DNA from: Pisaster brevispinus
Lineage: Eukaryota > Echinodermata > Asteroidea > Forcipulatida > Asteriidae
Reading direction: 5' to 3'
DNA: 64,000 nt
Assembly (NCBI GenBank): GCA_023634235.1
Contig: JAMKCF010000029.1
Span: 2,294,001-2,358,000 of the forward strand
Numbering within the stretch: position 1 is the stretch's first letter; every line of letters starts with the position of its first letter. Below, one piece after another: positions 1-12,900 of this stretch. Both the position numbers and the translations under genes were made by a program. The notes below the pieces were generated by a model. It saw nothing but the letters and a program-made list of their open reading frames with translations. It was not told where the DNA came from and searched no databases.

Positions 1-606
1 CGATATCACCCATGTGATTAATTTTGAGCAACCCCCCACTTTTTTTGAGAATATTATTGTCAATATGAAACTATGACTAAACAAAGTAAAGACAACAAAC
101 ATTCTCATAATTTACACTGGAATGTAATTTCTTCTTTGGAGAATATTTTAGCAAAAGCCCTCTTTGCTCACTAGGACTTAACCAGCACCTCAGCTGTAAG
201 CCACGACCAATAATCGGCCATGGCATGCTGGAATCTCCCACTTTCAATCATGTTGAGAACAATGGGAAACTATTTAGGCAGCCTTTGATCTCTCGCAATC
301 AGAAGCTTGATATCACGAAAGCATGCATGGTGTACGCCCAGATGCAATGTCACGTCCACTGTTGCTAAACCATACCACATGGAGGGTTCTGAGCATTTCA
401 CCCTGTCAGTTATCGCAACCAAAAGGACACTTATCAGGCCTCCATTCCTCTGTCCTTGAAAGTTTGATTTTATACACATCTTCCATAGTTAAGTGGAATG
501 ACAACAAAAATATCTGTAAGAAGAAGGCATGGTGATTTGATATAGAAGGATCAAGCTAAACTATAGTAAAACCTTTTGGAAATTAATCCTAAAATGGCTA
601 CCTTAC
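1..606. other. Intron downstream of the last visible receptor exon
   Basis: This begins at the splice donor (gtaagg on the minus strand, 606-601) that closes the most membrane-proximal visible FN3 exon. I see no further exon, such as a transmembrane or kinase exon, before the window ends. The short open frames here show no domain signature. Confidence 0.6.
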
Positions 607-915
607 CTGCCTCAGCAGTATGACCCTGGTAAGATGTGTATAATCCCTCTCCAGCCGGCGTGCTGGCCGTCACATAAACAGAGTAAGAGGAATGCGGCAG
701 GAGTCCTGTGATATTATACTTTGTGTCCAATGTAGTTCCTGAAGTGTTACTAGGAGCTGATGAAACAACTTCACACTGGAATGCATTTCTCAGTATGTAT
801 GAGATTGTGTAGAAGTCAATTGGGCATTCACCAACAGGCTTAATCCATTGCAGACTGAGGATTGTAGGATAACCCTGTACAGGTTCGACAGTTACACTCT
901 GTACTCTGTTTGGAA
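607..915 (-). CDS. Tie: Tie-like exon: FN3 domain 5
   Basis: 309 bp, phase 1-1. The acceptor is tttgtgcag before 915 and the donor is gtaagg after 607. The reading starts PNRVQSVTVEP, contains LQWIKPVGECPIDFYTISY (FN3 strand B Trp and strand C Tyr) and ends with YSVYVTASTPAGEG, the usual strand F/G region. It is the most membrane-proximal domain visible. Confidence 0.88.
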
Positions 916-3900
916 CTGCACAAAGTGTTTGACAAAAACAAAACAGTGTTTAATGACAAAGTACAGGAGCTCTACCCTTTAATGTTTTGACTGCAGTGAT
1001 GTTATACATTGATGCTCAACAACCTAAGGCTTTTTTATATGGCCTTGACCTTGACATTGGGAAGTGGTGGCTCTTTATGCAAATACATTTTCAAATGTAG
1101 TTTTTTAGTACAAATCCCTCACAGCATATCATGATTACATGTACTTGCGCCATCCCCATTTATGTTAGCCAAAGTCCTGTTTTCTTACCTGCTGTGATCA
1201 TTCTGATTAATTTTCCGTTCAACCCTCACTCACCCTTTCAAGTCCGCCTACATGTATAACATCTTTGCCCAAATGAAGGATTTAGAAGGACTGAGGGCTG
1301 TAGGCCTAAATAACAATTGCATAACACTGGGATAGGGCATTCCAATCCGAAGTGCAAACAATAAGGTGTGGAGTGACATATGAGAGGAGGATATTGGAGG
1401 ATCGAGGTCACCTCAAAAAGCCTAAGGAGTATTAGGGTTCAAGATAGTGCCATACTTTGGTTAAGATTGCTAAGCAGTTGCTATGGTGTGGTTCAGGTGC
1501 TTAATGGATCAATCTGGTTCAATCTAATATGCAATTTAATCACAACAAGAAAAACATTACCCAACACCTTTAGCCTCACGGCATACTATGGGAGACACAA
1601 GTCCATAATGTTCAGCAAATAGTACATACCTACAGAGGATGTTGTGACTTCAATAGGGTCACTGTAATCTCCTATGCCTACATCATTCTTCACAGCAACC
1701 TTGAATGTGTATGTAGTACAAGGATCCAGCCTATATTTTGTTAGACTTGCAGATTGTAGCCGGTGAACTAAACCTCCAGTCTGTTGGTCAACTTTGGTCA
1801 CTATACCATTGTAGAATACAAACTCTCCATTGAGCTCTGCACAGTTGTACTCATTCCATGTAAAGTGTATGCTGGACGATGTGACATCAGAGTCTGCAAC
1901 AGACACTGTTGGTACAAAGCTTGGCACTGGTAGAAAAATACACAAAAGAGAATATAAATACCACTGGATATAAGGAACAACTACATGTATTGACCCAATT
2001 GATCTGGCGTCATCACTTGATAAATCTTGCATAAATTATTTTAGGAGTCATTTTTCTTGTGTGTTATCGTATAGTGCGAGCTTTGTAGGTGATGCACGCT
2101 CGTTTACCCACTCACAATATCTTTGCATCTAATTTGACTCCCAGAATGGTAAAGGCATTTTACATTTTAGGCTCTAACAACAGCACTCTGCACTAATAAT
2201 GTCACTTTTGCTCACAATACCTAGATGTCAGACAAACATTCCACCACTCATGAAATCACCGGAGTAAATAAATGCGAGCAAACATTAAGCTTGGACATGT
2301 ACATGTACACGCCTTACTGAAAAATGACACGTCTCAGATCCTTGTGCCAAGCCTCTACTTTTAGTATTAGTGCCGAGTGCTAATAACACAAGCCATAAAG
2401 TACACTGTAATGCATTGACCTCTTTTTACACTGAGGAGTTACTTTAGAAACTTGTATGCTCTTGGCTGTCATAACAATTGCCTTTAACATTATCCAAGAC
2501 AAACATGAATGGCAGTGCAAGCTGTAAACAAAGTTGGTATTCTTAACTTGTGCGAAAAAAAATATGTTTAAAGAGTTTTCATTGCTGAATAAAAATGATA
2601 CCAACACTCCAACTATATGGTTATTTTCTAACCCATTCTTTTTACTTCTTCCAACAGAAACATTTGGAACACATATTCCACACAATAAATGAAGTATTCT
2701 ATGAAAGTTTGATGTGATAATCAATGGTGAATATACCCACCTTTTTTACTTGTAGTTTTGTATAAAGGGGTGTATGTCGAGCTTCCCACACTATTCCTAG
2801 CAATTACAGACACAAAGTATCTGGAGTTGGCCAGCAGGTTAGTAAGATGTATTGACATGATTTGGTTACTAGCTGTCTGAACGTGAAAAGGAGGGGACAC
2901 AATGTCAGCATCACAGGCCATAACCCTTATCAGACCGTGCTGTATGATGTAATCTTGAACTGGGCAATTGTTCTCAGTTGGAGCAGACCAAGTAATCCTT
3001 AGCTGAATGTCAGATCCTGCTGTATCCTGAGTTACATCCAAAGACTGTACAGGACCTGGAGCTGCAAGTAGAGGGAAAATAAAAGCACCTTGATCTCGTT
3101 ACTAGGATCCAGGCTCTATATAACAACCAATTATTATTACTATTATATATAGGATAAGTCAATCCTAAATGTTGTGGCTGAAAGCAGTCTCAGAATCCAT
3201 CCAAGTAGTCTACTTCTTAGCATCTCAAAACCCAAATGTTTGGACTCTGATAAGATTGGTATGCTTGGCCTTGTGCTAAGATTGGATGGGGAGATTCCAG
3301 TATTAAACCAACCTGATGCCCCAATGATAATGGATACCATCTTCGTCTCAGTCCTTTATAGTATGGCCATGGTTGGTTCAGACCTTGACACCATTCATTT
3401 ACTCCATTATTCAAGGTTTTACTCCATACTTTTCTGTATACTATACTTACCCGCTGTATCAGTAGTTTCTGTTGCTACGTTACTGATTAGACTGGACCTC
3501 CCATCTCGATTAACAAATGTGATAATAACACTGTATTCAGTACATGGCATCAGAGAACTAATGATGGCTTCAGTTACATCTGCCTCATATTCACCAATGG
3601 TTGAGGTGAAGCTGCTCTCTGACTGAAGCTTTTGGTGGACGTAGATTTTATCAAGGGACCTGCACTGCCAGGTGGACTGGGGTGGAAGCTGTGTGGCAAA
3701 CCAATTAAAATCAATGAGACTGTCAGATCAAGAGTCAGTCTTAAATCATCCAATGAGATCAAGGGCTACTAACCATCACTGAAGGCTTAATCAGAGCTGT
3801 GATTGAGGACCAATGCAAGGAGATTCAAAGGAAGTTTACCACCCTCACTAAGGCCCTGTTTGATAGCCCTGCTCAGGGATCAAATTTCAGAAAACCTACC

Positions 3901-6900
3901 CTTAACGAAGAGGGTCTTCTCCTGGACTAGATGTACCATCATACCAAGCCCTCTGTACTGCATTATGATCTTAGAGGTGGATCACATTTCATGGCAGTAC
4001 TCAGGAACCAGGCTACTGCCAACAATAATTCCTGTTTAGCAGCGAGACTCAGGAGAGACTTACAACCTTCATCAGGACCCTATTCCATGGCAGTGTTCGA
4101 GGAATAAGTTAGACTTTAGTCAAGGAGCTCAAGGCTCCCCTAATGGTATACAACACAAACAGCACAATCACTGCTAACATAAAAAAAAGACAATTGCTCG
4201 CACTAGTCTTGTTCGTGTTATTAGCAGTGGTGGCACAGTTTGTGTATACTATCCCAGAAACTGCAAGTGCCTTGACTAAAGGCTAGAAACAAGCAAACAA
4301 AATTCTTTATTCAATCTCTATTCAGGAGTGACTACAGGCTCTGTCACACAGGGTAATTTTTCAGGCAACTAACTGCACTGCATGCACAAGAAACATTTGT
4401 ACAGAACAAGAGACTCGTTTTAGTGGTAAATCACTATCCCCAAGGTAATAATGAGAACACTCCAATAATATGGGTTTTCTTATTGGAGATTGTCTGGAAC
4501 TGGTTGCCTATAAATTGCCTTGTGTGACATGGCCTTAATGTCTCCTTAGGAATTAAGTACCAGCAAAGAAACCTATTCTAATACAACGGGATGCAAGATA
4601 AAACCATGGCATTGTTTTTTTACTATTAACTGGTCCAATTTTTAAAGCACATTGTTTTGCTTTTCTTCTAAATATGATATCCAAGCGGGGCCCAATTTCA
4701 AAAAGACGGTAAGCGCAAAAACTTGCTAAGAACAGAAAAACCTTGCTTAGCAGAAACAGGTCACCAGCCAAAATTTCTCTTTTTTTGCAAAGCAAAGAAA
4801 TTTGATCAACAGAATTTTCTGCAAAACAGCTTTATGAAATTGAGCCAAGAACCATTTTAAACCTACCTGCCAAGTCAGCAGAAATGCAGTAGCATTTAAA
4901 GTTGATAAAGATATTGTTGCACCTGCAGTAGGAGCTGCTCAATTAGAACATCAAAGGATTTGTTTGTTATTAACTTCATCAAAAAGTATATGGTTCATCT
5001 AAATTTTTACTGTGCTTTGTTTGTTTAGCTATTTTTCTAAAGATTTGATTAGGCTGTACAAAATAAGCAGTAAACTTGCATAATAAAAAACATAATGAAT
5101 TGCAATAATGAATAACTGTAAAATCTTGCTTTTCTTGAAAATGTAAATAAAGGTGTTCAATGAAATCTTCACAGGTTTAGAACAAATGCATGTGTCTTGA
5201 AAACTTAAGGAATACATTTTTTTAGTTATTAAATTTTCTTGTTTAAATAATACATAAATAAATGACAATTTCACATAGCTAATTTAATGATGCATTTATT
5301 TGAAAGTGCTTTATGTGTCAAGGAAAAATAAAGAACGCTCAGCGTGATGAGTTTGTACAAAGATTTCCTTGTTTACAAAGTATTAGTATCAAATTGAATA
5401 TTTATTTCCTAGCCACTATTTAAGATAAAGTACATAAATTGTAATTTTCACAAACAAATTATTAGTGCCATTCTGACCACCAGCAACCCTCAAAAGAAAT
5501 CCTTCCAAAGAAATTGTAAAAATAATTTAATTTTAACAATAATATAAAATTAAAAACAACTGTTTGATTACTATCATTTAATAAACTCGCTTCTTTTTGG
5601 TACTTAATTTGAAAATTAAAATTCTTACTTCCACATTTGGTCCTAACTGTGGTCTTGGGGCTTGGGCGTCCAGCTCCCCCGATTCCAGCCCTGGCAACGA
5701 CAACAACAAAATCATAGTCTGTGTCGATGTCCAGCTGATCTATAACCAGTGAGGTAGAAGACCCAGCAGATTCACTGAAGTTATACGTCGATACATCAAC
5801 TGTGTCACTTGAATATCGATATAACACCACATATCGATCAACTGGTCCTTGCCCATTACCATTGAGTGATGACCATGGGTTCCAAGATATCGATACCTGT
5901 GTTGGGTCTTCAGAACTCGCTTCAACTGAAGGAGCTGATGTGAAATACGGTTGCGCTAGAAGATGAAGAAAACAAATTAAGAGAATTATTTACTAATGTA
6001 ATTGTTATAACTGTGCAAGTCTGGCATGTGTTAGATTATTTACGGGGAACTGTTGATTCTCACATTAATTTCCTAAAGATGAGAATTTGTATATTTAGGA
6101 CTTTTATTATTACTATTATTATTGTTATCATGAATTTCTGGTACTGAAGCCAATGATGCTTCATAAGTGAACTTAATTATTGTAGCTCACAAGCCTAAGG
6201 AAACCTGTAAACAAGGATGCTATGAGTAGAACCACCGGGGTAAACTGAATTAAGTGTTTTGGGTTGTTTTACATGCTCTACCAATCTTACACAGGACCTC
6301 ACGGTGCCACGACCATGACTCAAACCCACACTCTGCTAATCAGAACCACCAGAGTATGAGTCCGGTGCTCTAAACAGCTCGGCCATGACACGCCATACTC
6401 TACTTGCAGTCTTATCCAACAAAGATCATCTAGGGAACAGTGTGAGAACAGAAGACACCAGTGCCCAATTTCATGGCTCAGCTTACCGCAGATGTCTGCG
6501 CTTTCGGCCTATAAAACTGGATAGTTTTTCTCAAAGAAAGTTGCCGCATTATCACTGGGTGCCTAAGCTATAACCAGGACAGACCAACTGTATCTGTTCA
6601 CTGGCATCACCCCAACCTGACATCAGGAGAGCTGTTGTCAGTCAAGCAGAAAGGTCAAGGCAGTGTACTGATGACTGCCATCCTCTGTTTGACCACTCAC
6701 CAGTAATGCCCCGTCTGCAATCAAGGAGGAGTTTCGTCACTTCGACCCTACCACTTGAAGATAGTGCAACCAACACCTGATCCCAACTCTAGCAAGAATG
6801 CCTCCATGTCACAAACAACACGTCAGACTTTAATATCCCAGCCACAGAGAGTCTCGTACTGAATGGACCACTTTGAAGACTTTTAACCGGGAGTCGAAAT

Positions 6901-9900
6901 GTGCAAAGCAACCTGGTGATAATACACAGCAAGTCCCAACACCTGTGATTGCACAGGGCGTCAGACCATGGACCATCTCCTCACCTGCCCCCTACTACCA
7001 TCAACAAACACAACGGATGACCTGGTTGTGGCTATCGACACTGCCCTTCAGTGTGCCTACTACTGGAGGGAAAGCATTTAAGCAGCATGGACATGAGAAG
7101 AATTAAGGGCGATGAAAAGCACAAAATTCTGCAGTAAGTAAAGCCATGAAAATGGACCCAGAAGAACAGAGTTCATGATGTACCTTTGAAAAAAAAAACT
7201 CAACTACATGGCGTAAAGGTTAGGCAAACACAAATTCAAAAACCAACTAAAATATAACCCAAGCAAGTAGCAGTATATTGTACAATCTTCATTAAAAGTA
7301 AGGGGTTGTAGGTCTAGAGTTTTATCAAACTTACTGTAAACATCCAGTGAGATGGTTTGATTATCATCATATTCATTTCCAGAGAGCACAGAACAAGTGA
7401 ACAATGCTCCCTTTGTTGCAATTGTTCCATCTACTTCAAACTCGTTGGTCCTCTTGTATGAATTCAGGATCTCAGAGTCTCTGGTTCTTGCGCGTGAAAT
7501 CATTGTATAACTGGTGTCAGATAGCACGATATCAGAAGGATCTGGTAGTGGATTTCCAACTGCCTCACATGTGATGGTTACAGGTTGACCTGCATTTGGT
7601 ATGTCTGTCTGACTGAGATCACTTATAATTCTTGTTCCATCTTTAATTAGACAAAAACAGAACAAACAAAATACAATACATTTATAACTCCAGATTATTG
7701 AATAAACCTTACTGGAATTCCTTTCTATATTTATCTTCCCATGCCTTTCTCTCTACAACATAATCAGATCAAAAAAGGTGGGAAAAAATAAATAAAGGTG
7801 CAAAAATAAACAAATAAACAAACAAAACAAAATGAGTCAACAATGACAACACAACAACTACATGTAATGAAATATCTTTTATAAAAGCAGGTATGCTGTA
7901 GCACCTGTTTCAGGTATGTAAGCTGTGAATTTTTAATACAAGTATTTTGCCATTCCACAATTGAAATCTGTGTTTGAAGCTAGAACGGAAAAAAGCATGG
8001 CCCTTTATAATAAAACAAGCATAAGTATTCATTACATACTTATTGTATACAGGGAACATGACTAAGAGGAAGACTTGAAATCATTTACCTTCAGCACAAC
8101 TTAACCCAATGAAGCCCTCCTGGCAACCATTTGCACATACTCCTGTAGTGTCATCACATTGTACATTGCCCAAGCATTTACATACTCGTGTACAAATTTC
8201 ACCATAGAAACCAACTGGGCATGGCATTGGTACTAGATAAAGAATATACGAAAGTAAAATACAAAATTGTCTCAAAAAATTGTAATTAAAATTGATCATT
8301 GCTGTCAGCATATTGAAATATGAAAACATTATTTGGTGTTGAACAAAGAAAAACTGACTAGAGCGGGATTTGAAACAAACAAGTCTCATCCCTTTAAGAT
8401 GATCCCCTGGCTGCCACTTCCCAGGTTGTATCGTAAACTTGGGTGTGATCCCTGGCTACAAAGCAGCTAACAGTTGTAGGGCTTCTGACTGGCACCCCGA
8501 GCAATGATATTGAAAAAATAGTGAGACCCCCAACATAGGGCAAGATAGCTGAGTTGGTATAGCACCAGCATGTTCAACAGGAGGTTGTTGGTTCAAATCC
8601 CACTCTGGTAAATATTTTTTTGTTCAACACCAATTCATTTTTTAAGAATTTCCCAGTCAGAACTTGGTATTTAAAATATTGAAAAGGCAAAAGTTCTTCC
8701 TTTCAGAAGGGAACAGAGTTTAAAGAGTGTTTTTCCTCCATGATTACTGCTACTGCATCCTCATTTATTTATTTATTTATTTTTTTGGGGGAGGGGGCCT
8801 GCAGTGAATCGTTGTTGGGTGTGTTTAATATTCACTCATTCACCTGACCTTTTTTGTTTTGATATGTCTGCATTTTTGTCATTTTTATAAAGTGTGTCTG
8901 TGGCTTCACCTTGACAGTTGGTTCCCTTCCATCCTGTTGCACATTGTTGTGGACAGTAGTCTTCATTGCATGATGGATTGTTACATTCACCGGTGTCCGT
9001 AAGGCAAGCAATGCCAGTGGTACAGTGGCATGTCTGGCTGCAGTATGGTCCAAATGTGTTTGGTAGACAATCTATCCAAATACAATCATTCACCACTTTT
9101 TTATTTTGAGTTATGCCTGACTTTGTCAGTGATATATAGATATTTCAAGAGGAGCGCTTCAAAAAGTAGGCTGAGAAAATCACATTTTCTGTTAATATTC
9201 CAAAAATATAAATTGTCAAGAATTGTCATCCCTCTTATTCAGAAATCATCTCCACTGTAAGACCAGTTGTTTTCTTCTTTTGATGCTTTGAAAATGTAAA
9301 GATACATGAATGGTACTTTATAAATATCGTATCAGCATTGTACTGCTGTCAGATACTGATTTATAATTTGAAAATTTCCAAAGCATCTAATCCTTTAATC
9401 TTTAAAGGTCAAGAGTCATTCAAACAACAAAATACACATACTTTTTAACACAGAAAAAAGTTATGAATAAAACTTGTTAACTGTGTTAAGAGACAGCATA
9501 AGAACTCTTTCTGCAACATTCAAAATATTCTCTTTTATCCACAGAATTAAAGATAAAATCCATCTTACTCTGTTTGCAGTCAATTCCTTGGAAGCCTGCA
9601 GCACAAACACAGCCAAATGGGTCTTGAAGGCAGAAGAGGGAACCCTTGCAGGCTTCACTATGGCGACCAGACTTACTACTACAATAAATGGTTCCATTAA
9701 GTCCCCATCTGTTACTTCCAGCAGCTACAAAGTAAACCCAATTTTCATTTTTATGTTTTAGTTTAGATTAAGAAATTCAGGATTTACACCTACAAGACAA
9801 ATACAAAAGACAATAAAAAGCAAACCAAGCCTGGGGATTACTCAATTGAAAACAAAATCATTATCTAAAAGCACAATGTAAAACCATTCAAAAAGCAATA

Positions 9901-12900
9901 AGACAATACCAATATCTGAAAAGAGGCCAACAAACATACTTAAAACTTACAATACTGAAATGTCAAACCACAGGGGAAGCTGACTGGGTAAATGTTTAAA
10001 TGATTTGGGGTTGAACAAAGAAGAATTGACCAGAGCGGGATTGGAACCAACAACCTCTTGTTAAAGTGTTGGCGCTCTACCAACTGCACAGTTAAGTCAA
10101 TGGTTGGTTCTTTTTACCATTACATTGCAACACAAAATATTGTACACTGTCTTTCCCAAAGTTAACTCTGTTGGCCACAGCTGGAAAACAATGTATAGCT
10201 AGTTATAGTGCTGAGATAGGCAGATTGGTGGTTCTTACCAATATGACAGTTTGATCCATTAAAGCCTGGCGCACATATGCACTGGCCTGATTCAGTGTCA
10301 CACATACCGCCATTGTAGCAAACTGGGCAAAGGTACCGGCAGTTTGGCCCCCAACGCCCACTTGCACATCCTATAAACAAAATATAAATGTGACGTGCAA
10401 AATCACAACAATGATGTGAGGCAGTTCTATACATACAGATATACAACATAAAATAACAATAATGGCCACTTCTTAATAGCACTCTATCACACCAAAGGGT
10501 GTCTCAAACTGCTCAAACAACAAAAGTTATGATGTCGAATTAGCAAAATGTAAAGACTTTTTGTCACAATACCAGGTTTTTAATTTGCAAGGTTGCATCA
10601 GATATAATCGTTCCAGTTCATCTGTTTACAAATTGATGCATATTAAGGAAAGAGATTGTTTGCAGGAAGACATGATCTATTCATTATTAAGAGTGAGTTT
10701 TCACATATCATTAAGATTTATAGACAGACCATAACTTATTTATTTTGTAGCACCTTTTATTTCACCCGTATCAATAACTTTTGTCAACACGAGAGGGTGC
10801 TGGTTTTGTTTTTTTTACTTTTTGTTGGCACCATTTTATGATCTTGTAGTTTTTTCAACAAGCGTTATTGAACGTTAAATATATGACCTTTCTTGAATCC
10901 AAGGACATCACCATTCCAGAGTGTGGTATTAGCGTGAACATGCAGTAGTAGGTGAGTGAATATAACAACATTTCCTACCTCAAAAAACCTACAACTTCAA
11001 ATGTAAGAGAGAAATAAAAATATTAAAAAACCCACCTCTAACAACAACTCGTAGAATAGCATGGACTCCTTCACCTCTTTTCTCTGCTTCATGGCATTCA
11101 TAAACTCCTGCATCTTCTTCTGTCACCGTACTGATAGAAGGAGATGGGTTATTGGCCCAATGAGGTATCAAATCTGACGACTTTCTCCATCGCAGCAATG
11201 AGATTACTCTTGATGGGAAGCTAACGTTCAAAGTGACCGATTCTCCTAAATTTACCGTGATTGTCTGTCGCTCAGGTACAATAGTAGCTACATGTAGGCA
11301 ATTAAAAAACATTGGCATGAAAAGAGATGTTTCTATCAAATTCTAAACAGTCCTGATAATTTGCAACTTGGCCTCCTGTGTTGACTTGCTCTATGGTTGA
11401 TGTCAGACATTGGACACATGTTAATATACAATGTATTGTCATACACTGAGCCAATGAGTTGACTTACTGTATGGGGGCGTTTTGAGGTTGTGAAATCACT
11501 GCTGCGGTGTCTGAAGAACTTCCTTGGAATTAAACAAGCCCGGAAACTTGTGAAAAACTCACCAGTATTTCCACCCTTAAAAATCCTCTAGCTTCTTCTT
11601 CATAGTTGAACTGTGTTCAAGTGCACAATTAGGGAAAATATCCATAAAGTTCATGTATGGGAAAAAGGAAGGATTTCTTTTGAACAATTTTAAGGGGTGC
11701 TCATTGACCAACCCTTTCATGCATTTAAAATTGCTCTCAAAATGTTTGATATCTGTAAACTCCATTCCCTAGTAAAACAAACTGCTGCCAAGTTCATGCA
11801 ATGTTGAGTGTGGCATGAGTTGCTTGATGGCGGAGGAATGAAGAGACATGGTGTTGATCCCAAAGCATGATACTTTACAAAAGCAGCAGCAGTTTGGTGG
11901 AGGAATGAAGAAACATGGTGTTGATCCCAAAGCATGATACTTTACAAAAGCAGCAGCAGTTTGGTGGAGGAATGAAGAGACATGGTGTTGATCCCAAGGC
12001 ATGATACTTTACAAAAGCAGCAGCAGTTTGGTGGAGGAATGAAGAGACATGGTGTTGATCCCAAGGCATGATACTTTACAAAAGCAGCAGCGGCAATTGC
12101 CCCCATGCCTGCGAATTATTGTCTTTATGCCATTTTGGAAATGTTCTAGTCTTTCTTTCTCAAGGTAAAACCTTGCCCTGTAATATTCAAGGATGAGGAA
12201 TTTTGTTGACCCATGTGAGCATAGTTCCAACATGTACTGTACATGTACGTATGTAGTTGTAATGGTGGGCTCAGTTTACAAGCCAGGAATTACACAGAGG
12301 CCACAAAGGACATGGCCTCCGTTGCCCTGGTCTTGGCCTTGGTGCCCTTTCAAAAGTTTCGCATAGATTTTACGATTTTGCAATGGAAGTGCCCTACAAT
12401 ATGTAAATGGCCTTGCCTTCTCATCGATGAAATTCCAGGCCCGAGTTTAATTAATTGGTATATTGTTTCAGCATAGGCCTTGAATTGTGTAACTTTTGAA
12501 GTCACATGGCATGTATTAAGTTGTATTGACTAGTTTTTCTATACATGATTTTTTGACATATTGTGCTGTTTAAAAACAAAAAGCACTTAAAAAATTAATG
12601 TACGTCATGCACTATGAATGAAATACTTATAACATGCAAAGTGTTTTTTTCTTTTTCTTTCAGTATCTCAAATAATTTCAGCTTGCATATTCGACTAAAA
12701 GAATGAGGCAAACAATGTGGTGGTTGCAAGTTTACCATTAGGAAATTGGTACTCAAGAAACTGACTCATAAACTATCAGACCAGAATTCCTATTTACAAA
12801 TCTGAAAACAAAATTCCACAGGAAACAAGAACAAATCCCGGATATAGAACCAACATGTTCTTCGTTTGATGAAATCTATCGGGTACTTTCTGAAAGGAAA

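Noticed and set aside
270..535. Possible further receptor exon
   Set aside because: The minus-strand frame has no FN3, membrane or kinase features and no convincing splice sites.
8538..8610. tRNA gene
   Set aside because: A and B boxes are present, but the acceptor and anticodon arms do not pair and related copies share a non-tRNA tail, so it is a SINE.
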